Source: Letharia columbiana
Lineage: Eukaryota; Ascomycota; Lecanoromycetes; Lecanorales; Parmeliaceae
Direction of reading: 5' to 3'
DNA: 64,000 bases
Assembly: GCF_014066305.1 (NCBI RefSeq)
Contig: NW_023501106.1
Location: forward strand, 186,001 to 250,000
Positions within the stretch are counted from its first letter, which is position 1. Each line of letters opens with the position of its first letter. The notes beneath the pieces are model-generated. The model saw nothing but the letters and a program-made list of their open reading frames with translations, was not told the DNA's origin and ran no database searches. Below, in pieces: positions 55,690-64,000 of this stretch. A program made the position numbers and the translations under genes.

Positions 55690-56976
55690 ATGAAGCAGTT
55701 GATCCATACATTCCGCCTGGATAGGCTGGGCAGCTGTTGTCCCCCACGCCTACACAACGCCCTTCGCATTCGACATAGAATAATAGTATCACTGTGCAAA
55801 TCAAGTTGCACAAGATGGAATTCCACAATCGCATCAACTCGCCCCAAGACTGCCCTCTTCTTCCCAGGTATTATCCCCCGTGTCTTCCACCAAATCCTAC
55901 CACTAACCGCTCCTTGCTCAGGCCAAGGTGTACAGCGCATCGGAATGGCCACTCCGTGGGTCGCCACCTTCCCACGAACCTGCAGTCCATTCCTCGAAGA
56001 AATGGACCACATCCTCTCCACGCCGCTCTCCAAAATCATCGCAGAGGGGCCCAATTCCACCCTCACCGCCACCCCAAACGCTCAACCCGCCATCATGGCT
56101 ACCTCAATAATGATACTACGAGTCCTTGAGCAAGAGTTCGGCTTCGATACCGGGAAAAGAGTGGATGTGTGTTTGGGGCATAGTCTTGGGGAGTTTGCAG
56201 CGCTGGTTAGTAGTCGGCATTTGAAATATGAGGATGCTTTGAGAATGGTGACCAGAAGGGCGGATGCCATGGCCAGATGCAGTAGGGATGCCACTAATAC
56301 CGAGGGCGGGGAGTATGGCATGGTCGCACTGGTATGCGAACCTGACCGGCTGTCGAGTCTGATCGAAGCCATACACGATTTTCTAGGCCATGGGGTCGGT
56401 GAGGGCGGCAGGGCCGATTCAGCGAGCCACACGCCGCCGATCGAACAGGTGGTCATTGCCAACATCAACAGTAAAAACCAGATCGTTTTAAGCGGGAGCA
56501 TTGAGAAGATCCACGCGCTTTTGGTGAACTTGAGGCAATTCGGGGGTCACGATCCAAGGGCTGTCAGGCTCGCGACTGACTCGCCTTTTCATTCTCAAAT
56601 CATGGCGCCAGCGGCGAAGATGATGCGGAACCTATTGGACGAGACAGACATCGGTTTCGAGCAGGCATTATTCCCATGCGTCAGCAACGTGAGCGCTAGA
56701 CCCTTCAACAGTGTCAGTCAGTTGAAGGAACTGCTGTCGAGGCAGTGTGTGGAGACTGTCCGGTGGTGGGACAGTATACGGTGGCTCGACCAAGAGGAGG
56801 GAGTGAGGCGTTGGGTGGGCATTGGACCGGGAAAGGTCGGACGGAATCTAGTAGGCAAGGAGGTGGGGATGAGGGGACAGGATACGATCAGAGGAGGTGG
56901 AGTCTGGGGGATTACAGAGCCGAAAGAAGTTGATGCATTTTTGAGAGGTCTAGAAGAAACAGAAGGCGTGGAGTGA
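55690..56976 (+). CDS. MCT1: Mitochondrial malonyl-CoA:ACP transacylase
   Basis: FabD-type enzyme moving malonyl from CoA to acyl carrier protein in mitochondrial type II fatty-acid synthesis, which feeds lipoate. Two exons (55690-55867 and 55922-56976) give 410 aa; the 54 nt intron sits inside the GQG motif (FFPG|QG) and is itself open in frame. The first ~50 residues are Arg/Ser/Cys-rich, as in a mitochondrial presequence. The nucleophile elbow GHSLGEF (Ser at about 147) and the acceptor-side LATDSPFHSQIM (active-site His) are present. NAQPAIMAT and QIVLSGSIEKI also fit. The start is the first in-frame ATG; the frame is open further 5' without another ATG. Confidence 0.9.
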   Translation: MKQLIHTFRLDRLGSCCPPRLHNALRIRHRIIVSLCKSSCTRWNSTIASTRPKTALFFPGIIPRVFHQILPLTAPCSGQGVQRIGMATPWVATFPRTCSPFLEEMDHILSTPLSKIIAEGPNSTLTATPNAQPAIMATSIMILRVLEQEFGFDTGKRVDVCLGHSLGEFAALVSSRHLKYEDALRMVTRRADAMARCSRDATNTEGGEYGMVALVCEPDRLSSLIEAIHDFLGHGVGEGGRADSASHTPPIEQVVIANINSKNQIVLSGSIEKIHALLVNLRQFGGHDPRAVRLATDSPFHSQIMAPAAKMMRNLLDETDIGFEQALFPCVSNVSARPFNSVSQLKELLSRQCVETVRWWDSIRWLDQEEGVRRWVGIGPGKVGRNLVGKEVGMRGQDTIRGGGVWGITEPKEVDAFLRGLEETEGVE

Positions 56977-59465
56977 AAGGAATTTGACTAGCTTGAGGCA
57001 TGATTGTCAGGGATTGTATATTATGCAAGTAACGTCAGTTATTTCCAAGCTGTATCTGCGGCCTTGTATATTAGCTCAAAAGATGCTGCGGCGACTACCC
57101 AGGTCTGCTGGGATGTGATGTAAAAATTTTGACATGGCCTCGAGCTTTTGAACCCTTTGTCGTCCGCACGAAAAACCGGTATAGTCAGTCTCCATCCTTC
57201 TAATCCATCTCAATGGCCTCGAAAACAATCAATCATGCTTTATCTTCTGAATCTATCATGCGACGTATCAGAAAAGCGGTGGGGTACGACACAGCGGAAA
57301 GCTGACTGCGCAATTCTATGTTTACTATCCCGCGGTTGCGGTTGGACGTCCTGCGAACATTGTTGCGAGACATAAAAATGATGGAATAGGATTCAGGCTC
57401 GAAACGAGAAGTGGCCGCCCGTTGACTTCCGAACAGCCATGAAGGTTCTTGCTTCAAGCGCGCTTCGAGATGTTATCACCTCGTGTTTCATACTCCCCAT
57501 CATTCCCTACTCTCAGTAAGACGTTGAGATGCGATGCTGGAGCTATCATTAAGAGACGTCGACGAAGGTGTTACAAGGAGCGCTTAGAGGCGCCGCCATG
57601 AGTTCAATGTCCTTAGCGTGCCAAGTGATTTTAAGGTTTACTTTAGGCGGTAAATGGCAAGCGCCGCTCCTGCAATCCCCAGCTTGCATGAAATGGTTGG
57701 CCTGATTACTGCATGATGACAGCAACAAGGGGCTAGATGTACGTCCCGTTTCATACCTGTAATTGGGCTGTCCTTTCTCCTCCTGACCTCATCTGCAGAA
57801 TTTCAATTTACTACCGAGGGGACGAGCCGTGATCGCAGGATTTTGGTTGGTCGATACTTGTAGTCCGGATAACACTTTCTCCTCATGTTTCTCCTCTTAT
57901 GGTCCGCTGGTCCCGTCCTATCATCACCACTGATGATGAGCATAGCCATCACTTATCACGCCTACCCGTCACCATTTATTATTGTCTCCGTCGTCAGCAG
58001 CAAATCGGCATAGACTGTTGGATTCTTCATTTGATTTTGCAGGGTTGTCGGTCAGCGAGGCTTGAAGATGACCGAGGCAAACACGGCAAACACGCGCGGC
58101 GTCGACCTTGCAAGATTGCGGGGCTGTCTCAAGGTCTCAAGTCTCAAGTGTGTTTCTTTGTGCATAGTGGCGTAAGCTGGATCATTGTGAGACTAAGACT
58201 GTGCCACGGCTCCCGCCGATGCCCACCAAATTGGACGTAGATGGTGAGACCCGATCCATAAAGGTGTCAGCTTTGTTGGCCAACACTTTGCCGACGCTGA
58301 TTGGGTCTCGGCGCTGCCAAAATAAGTCTCTGGCACTGCGGTATAAGTCAGGATGAAGTCGGCCTGCCAAGCTTTCGGTTGCAGTCGTCTTGCAAAGATG
58401 ATGGTGGGCCTCACTCTCCACCGATCGAGGAGGGTGCATGAGTTGCCTCGGCGGCTTCCATGTGACCAATGCAATCGCGCCGTCAGATCCTCGTCAATTT
58501 AAACTTTACGAGCTTCAGGAAGCGCTAAATTTTTAGCCCCGTGCCGAGTGGTCAAAGCAACTTGGTGCTGAGTGCTGACTGCTGGCCATCTTGCCGCCGA
58601 GCTGACTCCTGCTGCCTGCATAATGGCCACGCTAAAGGTATTTGTTAAATAGGGTGACCTTCTTGGCCATAGTATTTGCGTAGGATCCTGCTGATGAGGT
58701 GTAAGCGCCCGTGAAAGCATTGAAGAGGGAGGTGGTGGTGAATCCAATCAGGAGCGGGTGGTGTGTCTTTTCTTATTTTTGGCTGCAGCCTCGAAACTTG
58801 AAACCCAATCATCGTGATCGGCATCTTCCCCTAGCAATCGAACTAGTAATTCCCCCGCTCCACAATCGCTCACTGCGTTAAAGCACAGCCGCCCTCCCAA
58901 ACTCAACGTTCCATCCCAACTCCGGCTGCAATCCTGCTGAACCAAGCCGCTGGGTCTCTTTGCCTCATACAGTGAAAATTGAGAAGGTTCGCAGTTCTCA
59001 AAAAGGAAATGATGAGTGAAGAAAGTGTGAAAAATTAAATTTATAGGAGCTTAACACCGCGCGACAATTCACGCCAGGCTCATTAGCGCACCGAGGGCGG
59101 ATCGGTGTTCCTAACCCTCCCTCCCCTCTCTTTCACTCCTTCCATCCAACACGATCGCACCTTGGTGACGGCTTCACGTGTCTCCAAGCTGCCCGTCCAG
59201 CTCATCTTTTGAATTCTGTGGATTGGGGCTCTCAATCCACCTCGACTCAGTCCTCAGTAGACGCATCATCAAGCGCGCGCACGCGGCCTTCAAACACCTT
59301 GAGCAAAGGCGTACTCGAAGTGAGTATCTTAATCTGCCTTGCTTTATGTAGATCATATTTTGTCTAAAGGCGCGATACCTGCTCACCGCGCTGGCAGGTT
59401 AAAAGAAAGAAATCTCGCGCCTACCACACGCAGTAAGCGACAAACTCGCGGGTGTGAGGTGAATC
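56977..59465. other. 2.5 kb region upstream of the Zn2Cys6 gene
   Basis: No supported gene. Short frames on both strands overlap one another and have no domain. Long upstream regions of this kind often precede regulatory genes. The last several hundred bases may be an untranslated leader; a GTGAGT donor near 59320 and an acceptor near 59395 would allow a leader intron. Confidence 0.4.
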
Positions 59466-61945
59466 ATGGCAGCAATTACTTCCAACCAGGCCAGCGCCGG
59501 CGAGGGGCAGGGATCTCACGAGAATGATCACTTGGCTGAGCCTAGATCATCGTTTACTGCTGTCAATGGCGGCACCTCTCCGGTTCCTCCAGCAAAGCCC
59601 AAGCCAGACCATGAGCCTCAGAAGGAGGCCCCAGAAGTCACCACTCACCGTCCAATTCTTCCAAACAATCAGCATGAACCTCCGCAGTCTCCGGCTCTAC
59701 CACGCCAGGATCGACCAGCAAATGGACCGGAGCCACCGCGACAAGAGAGACGGCTGTCACCAGCTCCAGCTGCCGCTCAACCTCAAGCTCCGACACATTC
59801 TCAAGGCCCAGCACCAGGTCCAGTGTATGCTCACCCGTTGGACCGCCCACCCTCAACGGCTTCACAACGAACTGAGGCCTCCAGCGGAGCAAGAGCGCAA
59901 TACCCAAATCATTCCAGGACTCCGAGTAATCAGCAACCTAATGGGATCATGAGTCCCCAGGTGCAAAAACGAAAGCGATCCTTTGATGAAGAGCACCCAC
60001 GCCATCCTGAGTACGACCACCAAACCGTGTACCCTATGCATGGTCCTCCTCCCAGTCCTGGCGGTCAGCGCATGCACAGCATGGACAACGGCGCTCCACG
60101 GGAGCGGCCAGCCTACAGCCCTCGCCAAACATATCCTCCACCCCCAGAAACGTATCCGCCGCCCCCTCCAGATGCGTACCACGGACCGCCGCAGATGCGA
60201 GAAAGCCCTCCTGATATTTACCCGCGACCGGAGCGACACCAGCATGTGAGGAATGACTACGATCATCCTGTCGACCCTTCTATTGCTCCAGGTCAACCCA
60301 GACCATACTATTCAGACCAACAGATGGCTGATTCCCTGCGACAACACAATCGAAGCTACGATTCAATGCCTCCTCGTGACACTTATGGAACTCCAGAAGA
60401 CGATGATGAGCACGGACAATACGGGGATTACGGTGCAAGCCGTAGCTCTGCAGACCTAGATCGCAAGCGTAGAAAGAGAGTTTTCAGCAATCGTACCAAA
60501 ACAGGATGCATGACCTGTAGACGGAGAAAGAAGAAGTGTGATGAACAACATCCTGAATGTAAGCTCAGTTCTCGGATCATTGCTCACGTTGAGACCTTTT
60601 TACTCACAAGTGATAGGTAATAACTGCTTGCGCGGAGGATTTGTCTGCGAAGGATACAGCATGCGAAATACGTGGCAGAAACCAACCAACGCCAAACAAC
60701 CCATTCCTCTCCAATCAAAGAACGGCTACCCGCCCCAGGGGACTCCTTCTCGTGCTCCATACCCACCTACCACTCGCTACCAGGAGACCAGCCCGGAGTA
60801 CTCAGGCCCGCCGCCTCAGCATATGCAAAGATCGTACGACGGTGATCGAGTCAAACCAATCGATGTTGACAATGATCGTGACCAGGTCTATGGGAGGCAA
60901 AGTCCTCCGGACCCACAGAAGTCTGCATGGGCCAAAGCTCCACGACCATACCCAAGCCATCCTCCATCTATGTCCAAATATGATCAGAATGGCCACCGTG
61001 GTTCCGTATACGAGATGCCAGATCCCCAAGAGCAGAGTTCAATGCATCCGCCAGCTTCTGTGCATCGGACCAACTCCTCTGCATCGCAATACTCCCAAGC
61101 ACCTCACCCACCGAATCACAATAACACTCCACCTAACCAAAACAACGTGCAAGCCATTGCACAAGCAGCTACAACACACTCAGCCGCTATACGTCCATCT
61201 CCATCACGTCGAAACGAGCAATACACCGAGCGAGAGAAGATGCTGAAGGGGCTGTACTACTTACCGTTGACCCCTGCCCTCACCGAGGACCGCGAGCGCT
61301 GCATTGCCGCCATCTGGCGTTTCAATAACGCTACCAATCCCTCCCATGGTGCCAGCCCCGAAGAGCGCTGTCGCCTCTTCCGTCAAATCATCAGCTTGCG
61401 CCCAACCCCGGAGCCACCTGGTACCAACGGCGAAGTCCCGCCTCCGCAGATGGAACTGCCTTTCGGTAGCGTGGGTGAGCGTGTTGTTGTAGAGGCGCCT
61501 TTCAACTGCGACTACGGTTACAATATCACCGTGGGCGATGACGTGCTCATTGGTGCTGATTGTCGCATCTCTGATACTTGCTCGGTCACCATTGGAGCGA
61601 GATGCATCTTTAGTCCTAATGTGAAGCTTGTGTGTGCTACCTATCCTATTGATCCGAGGAGGCGCAATGGGAGCGGTGGGGCAGCCTTGGGTAGAAACAT
61701 AGTGATTGAGGAGGATTGCTGGATTGGAAGCAATGTGACCATCCTGGCTGGCGTGAGGGTTGGTAAGAGCAGCACTGTTGGCGCCGGAAGTTTACTACAT
61801 CAGGTGAGACAGAACCTACTACTGACACATAGCACGCAATTAGAGACTGACGAAGAAATAGGATGTCCCAAGATTCACAGTAGTAGCAGGCAATCCTGCC
61901 AAAGTGAGCCGAGGCATTTACGACGGGAACGCTGACGGCCAGTGA
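59466..61945 (+). CDS. Zn2Cys6 DNA-binding domain fused to maltose-type O-acetyltransferase
   Basis: Three exons (59466-60558, 60617-61803, 61862-61945) join to 788 codons (787 aa). The N-terminal 330 residues are disordered and Pro/Gln-rich. A canonical Zn2Cys6 binuclear cluster follows: C348, C351, C358, C365, C368 and C375, spaced CX2CX6CX6CX2CX6C, with basic RRRKKK between. The first intron splits C365. After another disordered stretch, residues ~570-630 resemble the Mac domain of maltose/galactoside acetyltransferases (EREKMLKGLYYLP, CRLFRQI). Residues ~655-775 are a left-handed hexapeptide helix (NITVGDDVLIGADCRI, VTIGARCIFSPNVKL, NIVIEEDCWIGSNVTILAGV, GAGSLL, VVAGNPAKV), the acetyl-CoA-binding fold. 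The protein could be a regulator with an enzymatic or sensory domain. The fused order is unbroken within exon 2, so it is not an annotation merger. Confidence 0.88.
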
Positions 61946-62664
61946 TCTCCGATCTCGCGGACTGTTGTGTGTGGTGTCTCAAATCTATCATGCACTGTCT
62001 TCGAGACCCAAGTGGAACGCTAGCCTTGACCATCTTGATGTTTCTCTAATACCGAAAGACGACTGAGATTTTTGACGGACAATGGATCATAAGCGGACGA
62101 AGACTCCGTCACCCTCCGTGCTTTCATGTTCATGTTTCCTTTTCCTCGAAGCCCGGACCGGAGGCTCGCTTTCGGCCCCTCTGGCTTTCATCAATACCAA
62201 AAATGGCTCGGAAAATTACTTTCATACCCATTGGCGCATCCTCTGGTGCGAGGCGCAGAGGTCAGGCCATTTTGTTAGAAATGTGCTTCAGACCGTAGTA
62301 CCAGACAGGAATTGCAGGCGTCGAGCAAGGCGTTGGCGCCAGCACAGCATTTTATTCTAGCTACTCCATTCAGGATGTGCCTTTAAGAGATGGGAGGGCC
62401 GATAGCTCTTGCTCTAGCTCAAGCTTTCATAAGATATCAAAACTCTCCACCGTCAGGAGGTGAACCAGATGCGTAGAGACGGGTGTGATGCTGTAGCCAA
62501 GTGAAAATTCATGCATATCATCAAAGGTCAGCATTATCAGTAGCATGAGGAACGATTTGCAAGTCCATTTCAACGCGCTTTTTGTGTGTACCATATCTAC
62601 TTGTATTGCTCATCAGATACGCCTCACAACGCTGCTCTGCTTTCCATCTCCAGCCACAGATCGC
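61946..62664. other. Convergent intergenic region
   Basis: About 720 bp between the stops of the acetyltransferase fusion gene and the dehydrogenase gene. One 92-codon plus-strand frame (62082-62360) has no supporting features. Presumably two 3' untranslated regions. Confidence 0.4.
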
Positions 62665-63708
62665 TTAGCCGTTGACCACGACGCCGCCGTTAGGATGCAA
62701 ACTCTGCCCGGAAATCATACTGCTGTCCTGGCTGGCCAAAAAGACAAAGCAGGTTGCAATCTCCGACGGCTGTGCTGGGCGACCCATGGGTGTCGCGCTG
62801 AGTTGATCCTGTGCCTCTTTCGTCATGGTTGAGGGGATCAGTGGAGTCCAGACGGGCCCAGGGCAGACAGCATTGACACGGATACCGTGAGCGATCTGTT
62901 GGTTATGCAGTCCACGTGTGAAGGATACAATGGCGCCTTTGGTGGAGGTGTAGTCGAGCAAGTCAGGGCGTCCGATGTATGCGTTGACCGAAGCGCAGTT
63001 GCACACGGTGTCGCCGCTCTTCATGTGCTCGAGGGCATACTTGGAGAGGTAGAAGTAGGGGTGGATGTTGGTGTCGAAGGCCTTCAGCCACTGCTCTCTG
63101 TGGGTTGCGTTAGCATGGACGTCGTTCTGCAGAGGATGGCGGGAAGACTTGCTCTGAAAGCTCACTGATGGAAGAGATCATATTCTGATATGCCGCATTG
63201 TTCACGAGAATGTTGATGGTGCCCATTTCCGAGACGGCCTTCTTAACGAGCTCTGCGCAGTTCTCCCTCTTGGTGAGGTCTGTGGGGAACAGATAGCATT
63301 TCCCTCCGTGCTTCTCCACCTCTTCCTTGGTCTCTTCGGCATCCTTTTGTTCGTCGGGTAGATAGGCGATCATGCTATCCGCACCTTCCATAGCGTAAAG
63401 GATGGCAATGGCCCGTCCGATGCCAGAGTCTCCACCTGTGATGATGGCTTTCTTGCCCTTCAGCTTGCCGGCTGCGCGATAAGTCTGGTAGCCGCCATCT
63501 TCGGTGGGTACTTCCGTATTTACGGGATCGGGTCCTTTCATGTCACTCTGCTGGCTTGGCTGGCTCATATCCTGAATGGGGACTTGATGGCCTGGTTAAG
63601 AGGGTTAATGTATGCTGCAAGGCTTTGTGTGGTGATAGACGTCTTACCAGAGGTGAACTGGGAGTCCTGGCCTGTGGCCGCTTTGGCAGCATTCTTCACT
63701 GAGTCCAT
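62665..63708 (-). CDS. Short-chain dehydrogenase/reductase (SDR)
   Basis: An NAD(P)-dependent oxidoreductase of the classical SDR type, close to the bacterial and fungal stress-type SDRs with an extended N-terminus. Three exons (63708-63648, 63591-63153, 63097-62665) give 311 codons (310 aa). The cofactor motif TGGDSGIG lies at about 72-79; NNAAYQNM follows. The active-site Ser is in NCASVNAYIG and the YxxxK motif in DYTSTKGA. AVCPGPVWTPL and SGQSLHPNGG are typical C-terminal blocks. Intron 63098-63152 appears to be a GC-AG intron (donor GCAAGT). Only this choice gives the family sequence SELSEEQWLKAFDTN. The start MDSVKNAAKA comes from a short first exon. Substrate unknown. Confidence 0.92.
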
Positions 63709-64000
63709 GATGAATTATAGAATTTCTATATCTAGATTTGGAGAGATATGAGTCTTTGAAGTCTTCTGATTGGAAAAGTGAAAGGGAAAAACAATGTCTC
63801 AGTGTCACAATAAATACTTTAAGGAATTGTGTCCGTCGCAACTACGTCAACAATGGCATGACGTGCACAACGGGCATTTCAGGATCTTCATGTTTGGCAT
63901 TTGCAGTCTGAGAAGTCGAATCCAATACCTCCTTGCGCGGTTATATCTTGGAGTCCTTTCCATAAGACTGATCTCTTACTTTAAACAGAGTCCATAGAGA
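63709..64000. other. Right-edge sequence, promoter of the SDR gene
   Basis: About 290 bp. A 67-codon plus-strand frame at 63794-63997 ends at the window edge and has no supporting features. Nothing else seen. Confidence 0.35.

Overview
This 64 kb window comes from the nuclear genome of a filamentous ascomycete (Pezizomycotina). The protein-coding genes are closely packed on both strands and interrupted by short GT-AG introns, mostly 42-61 nt, with CTRAC-like branch sites. The products are typical of moulds: glucoamylase with a starch-binding domain, a Zn2Cys6 protein, a LysM protein and Ser/Thr-rich cell-surface proteins. A second intron class of about 142-148 nt shares sequence motifs and looks like introner-like elements. 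These were first described in Dothideomycetes, so that class is my best guess for the organism. No rRNA, tRNA or CRISPR array was recognised.

Layout, left to right. 0.4-4.6 kb: VPS29 (retromer), then a head-to-head pair of cysteine-rich surface proteins. 4.8-10.4 kb (minus strand): a six-exon GH15 glucoamylase and a peroxisomal acyl-CoA oxidase ending in SKL; both carry the 142-147 nt introns. 11.2-19.1 kb: the polarity factor BUD6 and the ataxin-2 homologue PBP1, divergent. 20.5-27.4 kb: a four-exon Cys-rich secreted protein, a small conserved protein, 3 kb of apparently empty sequence with simple repeats, and a GC-rich DUF1279 gene. 27.8-37.5 kb: a JmjC zinc-finger protein, COQ2, eIF3f and UTP25. 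38-46.7 kb: a long disordered protein, a LysM secreted protein and a heavily decayed threonine synthase pseudogene. 46.9-57 kb: AFG1-like ATPase, a ubiquitin-like protein, the TRAPP subunit TCA17, a small cystine-knot-like secreted protein visible only after splicing three exons, a small hypothetical protein, the NDUFS7 subunit of complex I and mitochondrial malonyl-CoA transacylase. 59.4-63.7 kb: a Zn2Cys6 DNA-binding domain fused to a maltose-type O-acetyltransferase, and a short-chain dehydrogenase with a GC-AG intron.

Most genes are unrelated housekeeping neighbours, not a pathway cluster. Weak functional groupings exist: four mitochondrial genes (COQ2, AFG1, NDUFS7, MCT1), and eIF3f/UTP25 sharing a 210 bp divergent promoter. 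The most interesting signals are the related long introns, four of which contain an identical 10-mer at the branch-site end; the threonine synthase relic, which carries several of these introns; the hidden knottin-like gene; and the DNA-binding/acetyltransferase fusion. All gene names rest on my own recognition of protein families. Exon boundaries were deduced by hand from splice signals and reading-frame continuity.
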